DNA from: CBIFVZ01 sp966185765
Lineage (GTDB): Bacteria; Pseudomonadota; Gammaproteobacteria; Enterobacterales; Enterobacteriaceae
Assembly (NCBI GenBank): GCA_966185765.1
Contig: CBIFVZ010000036.1
Coordinates: 1 to 36,731 of the forward strand
Direction: 5' to 3'
DNA: 36,731 bases
Shown here: positions 7,686-15,056 of the stretch, one piece after another
Position numbering within the stretch: position 1 is the stretch's first letter
Layout of the letters: each line of letters opens with the position of its first letter
Program-made: the position numbers and the translations under genes
Notes under the pieces: model-generated
Seen by the model: the letters and a program-made list of their open reading frames with translations, nothing else
Told to the model about the DNA's origin: nothing
Database searches by the model: none

Positions 7686-8990
7686 TTACAACTGGCCCAG
7701 CAAAGTGAACCAGCCGTAATTGAGCGGCAGCAGCACCAGAAACGTGACCAGAGCCAGCACCAGACATAATGTAATACCATAGCGTGCCGGAACGCGGCCC
7801 AGCGCCATCGCCACCACAATAGGCGAGGCCTGATACGGTAAGAGCGGCGTAGAGTAGCCCAGCACCTGAATCATAATCACTGACAATAGCGGGAAGCCGC
7901 TGGCCTCAGAAAAGCTCTGCGCGAACGTGGTATACAGCGCCGGAACGCCGTTAGCCGTCATAATAAAATTAAGTGCGGAAGTAATGCCTGTAAGTGCCAC
8001 AAAACTGGTAAACGGCCTGTGCGGGTCCAGTGGCATGACGGACATTAACCATTCGCCTACCGCGTTGCCAAGCCCGCTTTGTGTGACCGCTGCCGCGAGG
8101 CCAAGAATACCGGCGACATAAAAACAGGTACGCACGTTCACCCCGCTGGCAAATTCTTCGCCATTGATAAAACCCACGCACGGCAGCAGCGTCACGCAGG
8201 CCGCTGCCAGCCCAACCCAGGCCGGTCCCACGCCATGCCAGCTCTCGGTCACCCACAGCGCCAGCACAACGGCCAGCAGCCAGCTCAGGCGCTTTTCATC
8301 CCCGCTCATTGGCACAGACGGCTGCGGACCACGCGGCGGTTTCGGGCTACCGGGAAACAACCAGCTAATCAAGCCAATCAGCACAAGTCCTTTAAGGATG
8401 CCCAGCACCGGTGCATGCAGGAGCAGGTAAGGCAGGTAATTCAGATGGATGCCCCATGAGCTTTCAGTGGCACCGCTCATCACCAGATTCGGCACATTCG
8501 CAGGCAAAATCGTGGCAGAAAGCTGGAAGGTGCCAAACCCCACCGCCAGCGCCAGCCCAAACCAGGCGCGAGTGCCTTCTTCAATACCAGCGCGCCGGGC
8601 CATTGCACCGACCACCGGCATCAGCAGCGCAATACGTCCCATATTTGACGGCATCACAAACGCCAGCGCATAACTGAGTAACACAATGCTCGCCACCATC
8701 AGCGGCCAGCTATCGGTAAGTCGTGTTGATATCGCCCTGGCCGCCCGGTCCGCTAACCCGGTTTTGCGTATCGCAATACCCAGTACAAAACCACTGAACA
8801 CCAGCCAGAAAGCCGAAGAGGCAAAACCGCTGAACAGCGTCTGTGGCGGCACCACTTTCCCGGCCATTGCCACAGCGAAGAACAAAAGCGCGGTGAGATA
8901 TTCCGGCAAAGCCGACGTGGCCCACAGCACAATAGTCACGAGAATGAGTAACGTGGGCCAGAACAAAGGATGGTTCAGCAATTCAAGCAT
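7686..8990 (-). CDS. SLC13/DASS-type anion transporter
   Basis: The 434-residue, very hydrophobic protein has about 11 predicted membrane segments and belongs to the SLC13 (divalent anion:Na+ symporter/DASS) or related ion-transporter superfamily. Two hairpin-like motifs repeat in the two halves: PSNMGRIALLMP at 114-125 and MTANGVPAL at 344-352, with LLPYQASPIVVA near 383-394. The first keeps Ser-Asn, but neither is a canonical SNT, so the substrate cannot be named. K-12 has no gene here between tpiA and cdh. Codon use looks like that of its neighbours. The start has GGAG six bases upstream, and this site is perfectly complementary to an upstream leader (see findings). Confidence 0.85.
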   Translation of the reverse strand: MLELLNHPLFWPTLLILVTIVLWATSALPEYLTALLFFAVAMAGKVVPPQTLFSGFASSAFWLVFSGFVLGIAIRKTGLADRAARAISTRLTDSWPLMVASIVLLSYALAFVMPSNMGRIALLMPVVGAMARRAGIEEGTRAWFGLALAVGFGTFQLSATILPANVPNLVMSGATESSWGIHLNYLPYLLLHAPVLGILKGLVLIGLISWLFPGSPKPPRGPQPSVPMSGDEKRLSWLLAVVLALWVTESWHGVGPAWVGLAAACVTLLPCVGFINGEEFASGVNVRTCFYVAGILGLAAAVTQSGLGNAVGEWLMSVMPLDPHRPFTSFVALTGITSALNFIMTANGVPALYTTFAQSFSEASGFPLLSVIMIQVLGYSTPLLPYQASPIVVAMALGRVPARYGITLCLVLALVTFLVLLPLNYGWFTLLGQL

Positions 8991-9000
8991 GCCTGTCTCC
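8989..9000 (-). promoter_or_regulatory. Ribosome binding site of the carrier, complementary to the leader
   Basis: On the minus strand this is GGAGACAGGCAT: the Shine-Dalgarno GGAG, the 6-base spacer and the first two bases of the start codon. Its exact reverse complement, ATGCCTGTCTCC, occurs 150 bases upstream in the same transcript at 9162-9151. Pairing would hide both the ribosome site and the start. Confidence 0.5.
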
Positions 9001-9054
9001 AGGGAGCATTTTTATTATCGGTGGGCGTGAATATTATCAAAGCGGCCTGAAAAC

Positions 9055-9168
9055 CTACGGGCTTTTACGTGTGATTTGCTGACCGGCTGACCGCACAAAA
9101 ACGTCTGGGGCGCGCGCCCTAAAACGATACGTAATAGCGTAAACGCTAAAGGAGACAGGCATACTCAT
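9055..9168 (-). CDS. Possible 37-residue leader peptide upstream of the carrier
   Basis: A short frame opens with MSMPVSFSVYAITYRF and ends at TAG, 64 bases before the carrier start. GGGAG lies five bases before its ATG. Codons 3 to 6 (ATGCCTGTCTCC) are the exact complement of the carrier's ribosome binding site, and codons 7 to 12 contain the inverted repeat TAGCGT/ACGCTA (9135-9148). A candidate promoter lies just upstream. The peptide has no recognised family. The call rests on position and the pairing element, so it is tentative. Confidence 0.35.
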   Translation of the reverse strand: MSMPVSFSVYAITYRFRARAPDVFVRSAGQQITRKSP

Positions 9169-9213
9169 CCCAACTCCCGCTCACTAATTGCGCTGCCGAT
9201 ATTCACGGCCGCA

Positions 9214-9219
9214 ATAATA
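9214..9219 (-). promoter_or_regulatory. Candidate -10 box for the carrier leader
   Basis: On the minus strand TGGTATTAT reads as a TGN-extended -10 box. Transcription would begin near 9207, about 38 bases before the leader frame. The -35 region is poor. Confidence 0.3.
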
Positions 9220-9296
9220 CCATCACCGACAGAATTCGCCCACCTTGCAGCGCAAACATGACTGACATGCGCTGCGCTAAGAGAAAACCGCTTCAG

Positions 9297-10055
9297 CTAA
9301 CCTGCCGCCAGCAACGTACAGTCGTGATCCTGCAATTCTTCTGCCGAGGCGAGATTGAACTGCAGCAGGTTACGCTGGGTAGCCAGCAGGATAAAGCCGC
9401 CGTCGGACAATTGGGCCAGCGCCAGTGCAAAGCGGCCCATATGTTCTCTGGCGTCAGGGATTTCATCCGCGAGCATGATAAACGGGCTACGTCGCGCCAG
9501 TTCTGCTGCGCTTACGCGACGCATGAGGTATTCATGCCCATCAACACCACCAGCAAGCGGCAACCAGCTGCTGCCCAGACTCACGGCGCTGCGATTGAGC
9601 ACGTCGCGCACGTCGGGGCGCAGGCAGGAAATATGAATATGCAGATGGTTTTGCGTACGACCGAGGCGGGAATTGATAGTCAGCGAAACCGCAGCGTCAG
9701 GGACTGGCGCGCCGAGGCGCTTGCTCATCAGATCCCGCGCCTGCCACGCCAGCCAGAAATAGTTTGGGGTATCAGCACTGAGTAGCAGCGGACTTTCCAT
9801 ACCGTTAATACGAAATGTTGGCATCAGGAGATACTGCAACGGCCCGTTGCGGTCTTTTAGCAATACCACACCCGAGGCAAGACTGACGCGCTCGCACGGC
9901 GCAGGATTGTCGTGCAACTGTTCATTGGGAACACACTGCTCAAGTGCAATATGGCGCAGCGCATTGGGTTGGTGACCCGCAAACCACCACCCGGCGGCAA
10001 GCACACTGACCAGCCCAATCACAATAATGACATACCTGCGTACTGCTGCTTTCAT
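9297..10055 (-). CDS. cdh: CDP-diacylglycerol pyrophosphatase
   Basis: Cdh hydrolyses CDP-diacylglycerol to phosphatidate and CMP at the inner membrane. The 252-residue product (E. coli 251) starts with a Lys/Arg cluster and one hydrophobic anchor (YVIIVIGLVSVLAAGWWF), followed by a HIT-like domain with the histidine motif NHLHIHISC. The region QYLLMP and the tail around LLATQRNLL also match E. coli. The start at 10055 was chosen over upstream in-frame ATGs because AAGGAGAGG lies just before it and because it gives the E. coli length. It lies downstream of sbp on the same strand, separated by a block of hairpins. Confidence 0.95.
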   Translation of the reverse strand: MKAAVRRYVIIVIGLVSVLAAGWWFAGHQPNALRHIALEQCVPNEQLHDNPAPCERVSLASGVVLLKDRNGPLQYLLMPTFRINGMESPLLLSADTPNYFWLAWQARDLMSKRLGAPVPDAAVSLTINSRLGRTQNHLHIHISCLRPDVRDVLNRSAVSLGSSWLPLAGGVDGHEYLMRRVSAAELARRSPFIMLADEIPDAREHMGRFALALAQLSDGGFILLATQRNLLQFNLASAEELQDHDCTLLAAG

Positions 10056-10112
10056 TGCCCTCTCCTTCTTCGTTAAGCGCGAAGGGTAGCGTAAAAGCAT
10101 GATAAAAAGAAA

Positions 10113-10130
10113 ACGGCCCCTCAGGGCCGT
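10113..10130 (-). terminator. Terminator hairpin between sbp and cdh
   Basis: On the minus strand the 7-bp stem ACGGCCC/GGGCCGT is followed directly by TTTTCTTTTTATC, a good intrinsic terminator for transcripts coming from sbp. It lies only 57 bp before the cdh start. Confidence 0.75.
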
Positions 10131-10270
10131 GAGACTGATGACAAACCGCATCCTGTCACAGACAGGATGGATGATACCCAATAAAAAATAAGGAAAATCA
10201 ATTTATTGATTTTCGCCCGCTAACCATAAAGAAGGAAAAGCCGTTTTTTCCTTCTTTGTCGGCAATCTGA

Positions 10271-10286
10271 CGGCCCCGCAGGGCCG
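10271..10286 (-). terminator. Hairpin right after sbp
   Basis: The stem CGGCCC/GGGCCG with a 4-base loop starts six bases beyond the sbp stop. No T-run follows, so alone it is more likely an mRNA 3'-end stabiliser. Confidence 0.5.
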
Positions 10287-10292
10287 CTTTGT

Positions 10293-11282
10293 TTAACGCT
10301 GGCTAATCTGGTCAAACACCCCGCCACTGGCGAAATGCTGTTTTTGCGCCTGCGCCCAGTTTCCGGCAACCTGATCCACTGTGTAGAGTTTCAGTTTGGG
10401 GAATTCACCCTCGTATTTTGCCGCAACCTGCTTATCACGCGGGCGATAGTAATTCTTCGCCGCAATGTCCTGCCCTTCTGGCGAGTAGAGGTATTTCAGG
10501 TACGCATCAGCCACATCGCGCGTGCCTTTCTTATCGACCACTTTATCCACCACGGACACCGACGGCTCGGCAAGAATGGATTCGCTCGGCGTGACAATTT
10601 CAAACTTATCTACGCCCAGTTGTTTGGTCGCCAGCAGCGCCTCATTCTCCCAGGCAATCAGCACATCGCCAATACCGCGCTCAACAAACGTGTTGGTTGC
10701 GCCACGTGCACCGGAATCCAGCACTTCGACGTTTTTATACAGGGCCTTAACGAATTCCTGCGCTTTAGCCTTGTCGTTATCGTTATGATGCAGCGCATAG
10801 CCCCAGGCTGCCAGGTAGTTCCAGCGAGCACCGCCCGAGCTTTTGGGGTTCGGCGTGATAATGGAAACACCCGGCTTTATCAGGTCGTTCCAGTCACGAA
10901 TCTGCTTCGGGTTGCCCTTGCGCACCAGGAAGACAATGGTTGACGTGTACGGTGCGGAGTTGTCCGGCAGGCGCTTAATCCAGTCTTTATCAATACGCCC
11001 GCGCTGGGCGATGGCGTCAACGTCCCAGGCCAGTGCCAGCGTCACCACATCAGCTTCAATGCCATTGATAACCGACGTTGCCTGCTTGCCAGAACCGCCG
11101 TGAGACTGGCGAATCACCACGTTATCGCCGGTTTGCTGCTTCCAGTGCGTGCTGAACGCCTTGTTGTAGGCTTCATATAACTCACGCGTTGGATCATAAG
11201 AGACGTTCAGTAGCTGAATATCTTTCGCCAGTGCCCCTGCAGACGCCAGCAACAACGTTACTCCTAGTCCCCACTTGTTCAT
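10293..11282 (-). CDS. sbp: Periplasmic sulfate-binding protein
   Basis: Sbp binds sulfate in the periplasm and delivers it to the CysTWA (CysUWA) ABC importer. The 329 residues equal the E. coli length and align throughout. A signal peptide ends with Ala-Leu-Ala at 17-19, before KDIQLLNVSYDPTRELY. The segments QSHGGSGKQ and ITPNPKSSGGARWNYLAAWGY match ligand-binding and fold regions of the family. In E. coli it is controlled by CysB under sulfur limitation. No CysB box could be assigned with confidence. Transcription runs toward cdh through a hairpin block. Confidence 0.97.
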   Translation of the reverse strand: MNKWGLGVTLLLASAGALAKDIQLLNVSYDPTRELYEAYNKAFSTHWKQQTGDNVVIRQSHGGSGKQATSVINGIEADVVTLALAWDVDAIAQRGRIDKDWIKRLPDNSAPYTSTIVFLVRKGNPKQIRDWNDLIKPGVSIITPNPKSSGGARWNYLAAWGYALHHNDNDKAKAQEFVKALYKNVEVLDSGARGATNTFVERGIGDVLIAWENEALLATKQLGVDKFEIVTPSESILAEPSVSVVDKVVDKKGTRDVADAYLKYLYSPEGQDIAAKNYYRPRDKQVAAKYEGEFPKLKLYTVDQVAGNWAQAQKQHFASGGVFDQISQR

Positions 11283-11382
11283 TGCCTACTCTCTTAGCCG
11301 TTGATTTTGGATAGTTGCAGCCTGCCAGAAAGCGCGCGGAGGATTAAAGAATAAAAAAAGATTGGCTATAACTCAGAGGAAT

Positions 11383-11408
11383 AAAAAGGAGCCAGTTGGC
11401 TCCTTTTT
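11383..11408 (-). terminator. pfkA terminator
   Basis: A perfect 11-bp stem AAAAAGGAGCC/GGCTCCTTTTT with loop AGTT lies 16 bp after the pfkA stop. On the minus strand the second arm ends in five T. It separates pfkA from sbp. Confidence 0.9.
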
Positions 11409-11423
11409 CTGTGCAGACCTGGC

Positions 11424-12386
11424 TTAGTACAGCTTTTTAGCGCATTCCAGCCAGTCGCCCTTGAACGGACGTTTCATGTTCTCAATGGCGTCAATGATGT
11501 CATGGTGCACCAGTTTTTCGTTCTGGATACCGACGCAGCGACCGCCGTAGCCCTGGAGCAGCAGCTCAATGGAATAGGCCCCCATACGGGATGCCAGGAT
11601 GCGGTCGTAAGGAACCGGAGAGCCACCACGCTGAATGTGTCCCAGAACGGTCGCACGCGTTTCACGCCTGGTTTCGTTCTCGATATAGCGCGCCAGCTCT
11701 TCCACATCACAAATGTGCTCAGTGATAGCCACAATGGCGTGTTTTTTGCCTTTCGCGATTCCGGCTTTAATTTCATTAACCAGCTCGTCGCGTTTAAACT
11801 CCACTTCCGGCAACACGATGAACTCGCAGCCACCTGCAATAGCCGCTGCCATCGTCAGGTCACCGCAGTAACGGCCCATCACTTCAACGATAGAAATACG
11901 CTGGTGAGAGGTTGAGGTATCACGCAGGCGGTCAATCGCTTCAACCACCGTATCCAGGGCAGTAAAGAAACCGATGGTGTAATCAGTACCGGCAACGTCA
12001 TTATCGATAGTGCCAGGCAGGCCGATGCACGGGAAACCCATTTCGGTCAGGCGCTTAGCACCCATGTAGGAGCCGTCACCACCAATAACCACCAGCGCAT
12101 CAAGGCCACGTTTTTTCATGTTCTCGATAGCCACGGCACGTACGTGCTCTTCGCGGAATTCGGGAAAACGCGCAGAACCCAGGAAGGTGCCGCCACGGTT
12201 GATCATATCGGATACGCTGTAGCGATCCAGGTTGATCATGCGGTCTTCATAGAGGCCCAGGTAACCATCATAGATACCAAAAACTTCCAGCCCCTCAGTC
12301 AGCGCAGCACGGACTACGCCACGGATTGCTGCGTTCATGCCCGGCGCATCACCGCCACTCGTCAACACACCGATTTTCTTAATCAT
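11424..12386 (-). CDS. pfkA: 6-phosphofructokinase I
   Basis: PfkA phosphorylates fructose 6-phosphate with ATP and is the main committed step of glycolysis. It is a cytoplasmic tetramer activated by ADP and inhibited by phosphoenolpyruvate. The 320 residues match E. coli in length and nearly throughout. GGD at 11-13 and IGGDGSYMGA bind ATP, and PGTIDND (124-130) holds the catalytic Asp128 and metal-binding residues. A palindromic site that resembles a Cra operator lies upstream. It has its own terminator. Confidence 0.98.
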   Translation of the reverse strand: MIKKIGVLTSGGDAPGMNAAIRGVVRAALTEGLEVFGIYDGYLGLYEDRMINLDRYSVSDMINRGGTFLGSARFPEFREEHVRAVAIENMKKRGLDALVVIGGDGSYMGAKRLTEMGFPCIGLPGTIDNDVAGTDYTIGFFTALDTVVEAIDRLRDTSTSHQRISIVEVMGRYCGDLTMAAAIAGGCEFIVLPEVEFKRDELVNEIKAGIAKGKKHAIVAITEHICDVEELARYIENETRRETRATVLGHIQRGGSPVPYDRILASRMGAYSIELLLQGYGGRCVGIQNEKLVHHDIIDAIENMKRPFKGDWLECAKKLY

Positions 12387-12499
12387 GACTACCTCTGAAC
12401 TTAGAATGCAAATTTAATCCCGATGCCGGAAATCGCCACGGATAACTGCAAAAAGATAACTATCTAACGTTGTTATGAATAGTATCGCAATCGCTTCCA

Positions 12500-12515
12500 G
12501 CTGAATTGATTCAGG
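12500..12515. promoter_or_regulatory. Candidate Cra (FruR) operator upstream of pfkA
   Basis: GCTGAATTGATTCAGG has perfect 6-base arms (CTGAAT/ATTCAG) and fits the Cra half-site GCTGAA. Cra represses pfkA in E. coli, so location and sequence agree. It lies 114 bp before the start codon. Confidence 0.6.
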
Positions 12516-12567
12516 TCAGGCCAGGTGGTGGTAATTTATACTAAAAAATCCCGCCGCGCTCACCTTT

Positions 12568-13479
12568 TTAGTGCCCGTTTTTCAGCAATTTTTCTGCTGT
12601 ATGAAACGGTACAACCGAACAGGGATCCTGATGAATAATCACATCCGAACCCGGAAACCGTTGCCGTATTGCCTGCTCTACTGCATCGGCAATCGCATGC
12701 GCCTGTACCAGCGGCAGCTGGTCATCCATTTCCAGGTGAAGCTGAATAAAGCGAGTCGGCCCTGACTGGCGCGTTCTGAAGTCGTGCGCGCCGTGCACCC
12801 CAGGCCAGGATGTCGCGATATCCACAATCGCTTTTTGTTCTTCATCCGGCAGTGCGCGGTCAAGTAAAGACTGTACAGCGTCATAGCCCATGCGTAGAGC
12901 GCTATACAAAATATAGATGCCAATCCCAAGAGCAAACAGAGAATCTGCCCGCTGCCAGCCAAAACTGGCCAGTACCAGCGCAACAAGGATGGCGCCATTC
13001 ATCATAACATCGGACTGATAATGCAGCATATCGGCACGCACGGCCTGGCTGCGGGTTTTACGCACCACCCAGCGCTGAAACGTCACCAATGCCAGTGTGC
13101 TGGCGAGCGCTATTACCGTCACGATAATACCTACACCCGGTTGATTAAGTGGCTCCGGGCGCACCAGGTGCTGTATACCTGTCAGCAGCAAAAACAACGC
13201 CGATCCCGAAATAAACATACTCTGCGCCAGTGCCGACAGCGACTCTGCCTTGCCATGCCCGAAGGTGTGTTCTTCATCCGCAGGCTGTAGCGAATAACGT
13301 ACAACCAGTAAATTGGTTAACGACGCGCCAATATCCACCAGCGAATCAACCAAAGACGCCAGAATGGTGACCGAACCGGTATGCCACCAGGCAAAAATTT
13401 TTATCAGTAATAATGACGAGGCCATTACCGTTGCCGCAACCGCTGCCCGGCTGACTAAACGCCCGTATTGTTGTTCCAT
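12568..13479 (-). CDS. fieF: Cation-efflux pump (ferrous iron/zinc)
   Basis: FieF (YiiP) is a cation diffusion facilitator that exports Fe2+ and Zn2+ from the cytoplasm using the proton gradient, as a dimer with six membrane helices each. The 303-residue product has the transport-site ligands at the E. coli numbers: Asp45 and Asp49 in DSLVD, and His153 and Asp157 in HYQSD. The cytoplasmic domain keeps HDFRTRQSGP and ends with a short divergent tail. The ATG at 13479 was chosen because AGGGGAG precedes it. A GTG two codons upstream would overlap that site. Confidence 0.96.
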   Translation of the reverse strand: MEQQYGRLVSRAAVAATVMASSLLLIKIFAWWHTGSVTILASLVDSLVDIGASLTNLLVVRYSLQPADEEHTFGHGKAESLSALAQSMFISGSALFLLLTGIQHLVRPEPLNQPGVGIIVTVIALASTLALVTFQRWVVRKTRSQAVRADMLHYQSDVMMNGAILVALVLASFGWQRADSLFALGIGIYILYSALRMGYDAVQSLLDRALPDEEQKAIVDIATSWPGVHGAHDFRTRQSGPTRFIQLHLEMDDQLPLVQAHAIADAVEQAIRQRFPGSDVIIHQDPCSVVPFHTAEKLLKNGH

Positions 13480-13503
13480 AAACACTCCCCTTGTGTTGCG
13501 GCT

Positions 13504-13509
13504 AGTATA
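13504..13509 (-). promoter_or_regulatory. Candidate -10 box of fieF
   Basis: TATACT on the minus strand lies 24 bp before the fieF start. The expected -35 region carries TTCTGC, which is weak. Confidence 0.4.
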
Positions 13510-13623
13510 GTCGAGACAACTCAGCTGCAGAACGCAGAATTAACGGCTGTTGACCGGGGGTTGAATCAAAGAAAACACTGAGTCCGCAGGCTATTCTGCG
13601 CCGCTTTTGGAAAAATTACGGAC

Positions 13624-13649
13624 AAAAAAAACCCCGCCGGTTAGCGGGG
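13624..13649 (-). terminator. cpxP/CpxQ terminator
   Basis: The stem CCCCGC/GCGGGG with loop TAACCG is followed on the minus strand by eight T. This intrinsic terminator gives the CpxQ RNA its Hfq-binding U tail. Confidence 0.9.
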
Positions 13650-13680
13650 AAGACAGGGATGGTGTCTATGGCAAGGAAAA
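13624..13680 (-). ncRNA. cpxQ: CpxQ small RNA from the 3' end of cpxP mRNA
   Basis: The cpxP 3' region reads, on the minus strand, TTTTCCTTGCCATAGACACC followed by ATCCCTGTCTTCC and a terminator. As remembered, this matches the Salmonella/E. coli CpxQ, which RNase E releases from cpxP mRNA and which uses Hfq to repress envelope-protein mRNAs during Cpx stress. The seed-bearing 5' part looks unchanged, while the terminator stem and loop differ. No separate promoter is expected. Confidence 0.8.
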
Positions 13681-13705
13681 ACAGGGTTGCTACTGGTTAC
13701 TACGG

Positions 13706-14209
13706 TTACTGATTACTACGATTACTGCTACTAATCTGTAATACTGAGTTTTTTTGCAAATCAGCAATTTCACGAAGCTGATTCATACGCAAGCGGTGTT
13801 TATCATCTAAAACCGCTCGCTGCTCGGGTGTTAATAGCCGGAACATCTGGTTGCGCACTTTCGCCATTTCAACCTGGCGGGCAACTTGTTCCTGTGCCAT
13901 TTTTTCTGCCTGAGCACGCACGGCTTTTTCGTCAAACTTTTCTGACGTAACAAGCCGGTGCATGGTCTCTAATTCGCTAACATTAACAGGTGACTGATTG
14001 TGTCTGGCTAATTGCATCAGGTCGCGCATTTGCTGGCGCTGCTGCTCAGTCAGGCTAATGCCGTCAAACATATGTTGCTGAACACTGTTGCGCTGCGTTG
14101 CCACTTCAGGCTGATACCATTTGTCACCCGCGAGGGCTTCAGCAGCCTGGCCTGGTAACGCAATCAGCATCAGGGTTGAGGCCATGACGGCAGCGGAAAC
14201 ATTGCGCAT
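13706..14209 (-). CDS. cpxP: Periplasmic adaptor and inhibitor of the Cpx response
   Basis: CpxP binds the periplasmic sensor part of CpxA and keeps it quiet, and it carries misfolded pilins to the DegP protease. The 167-residue product (E. coli 166) has a signal peptide (MRNVSAAVMASTLMLIALPG, cleaved near QA/AEA) and the two family LTxxQ-type motifs, SLTEQQ and LLTPEQ. The ATG at 14209 has GGGAG six bases upstream and is preferred over the GTG just before it. The C-terminus is low complexity (SSSNRSNQ) and its DNA is a short tandem repeat running past the stop. A CpxR box lies upstream, and the 3' end yields CpxQ. Confidence 0.96.
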   Translation of the reverse strand: MRNVSAAVMASTLMLIALPGQAAEALAGDKWYQPEVATQRNSVQQHMFDGISLTEQQRQQMRDLMQLARHNQSPVNVSELETMHRLVTSEKFDEKAVRAQAEKMAQEQVARQVEMAKVRNQMFRLLTPEQRAVLDDKHRLRMNQLREIADLQKNSVLQISSSNRSNQ

Positions 14210-14288
14210 CACTTACTCCCGGAAATCTTGTGCTGCGATTCAACGAGGAGCAGTGTACGATTCCCGCTGCAAACAAGCGTCAGGGGGT

Positions 14289-14303
14289 GTAAAACAACGT
14301 AAA
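14289..14303 (-). promoter_or_regulatory. CpxR box
   Basis: GTAAAACAACGTAAA is a perfect match to the CpxR consensus GTAAA-N5-GTAAA. It lies between the divergent cpxP and cpxR, as in E. coli, and should let phosphorylated CpxR activate cpxP strongly and its own operon more weakly. Confidence 0.92.
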
Positions 14304-14357
14304 GTCATGGATTAGCCGTCCTGGATGACGTAATTTCTGCCTCGGAGGTATTAAAAA

Positions 14358-15056
14358 ATGAATAAAATCCTGTTAGTCGATGATGACCGAGAGCTCACTT
14401 CCCTGTTAAAGGAGTTGCTCGACATGGAAGGGTTCAATGTTCTTGTCGCCCATGATGGCGAGCAGGCGCTAGACCTCCTGGATGACACCGTCGATTTGCT
14501 TTTGCTTGACGTCATGATGCCAAAGAAAAACGGCATTGATACGTTAAAAGAACTGCGTCAGACGCATCAAACTCCAGTGATTATGCTGACCGCACGCGGC
14601 AGCGAACTTGACCGTGTGCTGGGTCTTGAACTGGGTGCTGACGACTATCTGCCGAAGCCGTTTAACGACCGGGAACTGGTTGCCCGTATTCGCGCTATTC
14701 TGCGTCGTTCTCACTGGAGCGAGCAGCAGCAGACCAGCGATAACGGCTCACCAACACTTGAAGTGGATGCACTTAGCCTGAATCCTGGCCGCCAGGAAGC
14801 CAGTTTTGACGGTAAAACGCTGGAACTGACCGGTACCGAGTTCACGCTTCTCTACCTGCTGGCACAACACCTGGGTCAGGTGGTCTCGCGTGAACATCTC
14901 AGCCAGGAAGTGCTGGGTAAACGTCTCACACCGTTTGACCGCGCCATTGATATGCATATTTCCAACCTGCGTCGCAAACTCCCTGAGCGCAAGGATGGGC
15001 ATCCCTGGTTTAAAACACTCAGAGGACGCGGCTATCTGATGGTATCCGCTTCATGA
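14358..15056 (+). CDS. cpxR: Response regulator of the Cpx envelope-stress system
   Basis: CpxR is an OmpR-type regulator that CpxA phosphorylates at Asp51. It then turns on periplasmic folding and protease genes. The 232-residue product matches E. coli in length and nearly in full sequence. The receiver domain has the acidic pocket VDDD, Asp51 in LLLLDVMMP, and Lys in LPKPF. The winged-helix domain begins near residue 135 and ends with TLRGRGYLM. The ribosome binding site is CGGAGG. Its last four bases overlap the cpxA start (ATGA), so translation is coupled. Confidence 0.98.
   Translation: MNKILLVDDDRELTSLLKELLDMEGFNVLVAHDGEQALDLLDDTVDLLLLDVMMPKKNGIDTLKELRQTHQTPVIMLTARGSELDRVLGLELGADDYLPKPFNDRELVARIRAILRRSHWSEQQQTSDNGSPTLEVDALSLNPGRQEASFDGKTLELTGTEFTLLYLLAQHLGQVVSREHLSQEVLGKRLTPFDRAIDMHISNLRRKLPERKDGHPWFKTLRGRGYLMVSAS

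Larger units (their letters stand above)
10113..10286. repeat. Array of five inverted repeats between sbp and cdh
   Basis: Five perfect stems follow one another: 10113-10130 (7 bp), 10150-10168 (8 bp, ATCCTGTC), 10193-10214 (9 bp, GAAAATCAA), 10228-10257 (12 bp, AAAGAAGGAAAA) and 10271-10286 (6 bp). The first and last share a 17-base sequence, ACGGCCCC-N-CAGGGCCG, differing at one base, so the terminator may have been duplicated around the middle three. Confidence 0.75.

Noticed and set aside
9078..9093. Tandem 8-base repeat GCTGACCG twice in the carrier leader
   Set aside because: Only two copies and no matching copies nearby; likely chance or a minor slippage event.
9108..9119. Perfect palindrome GGGCGCGCGCCC in the carrier leader
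   Set aside because: It has no loop and lies in locally G+C-rich coding-like sequence, so there is little to support a site of its own.
12541..12571. CTAAAAA/TTTTTAG arms around the fieF stop as a terminator
   Set aside because: The loop is 17 bases and the stem is almost all A-T, so it is too weak to call.
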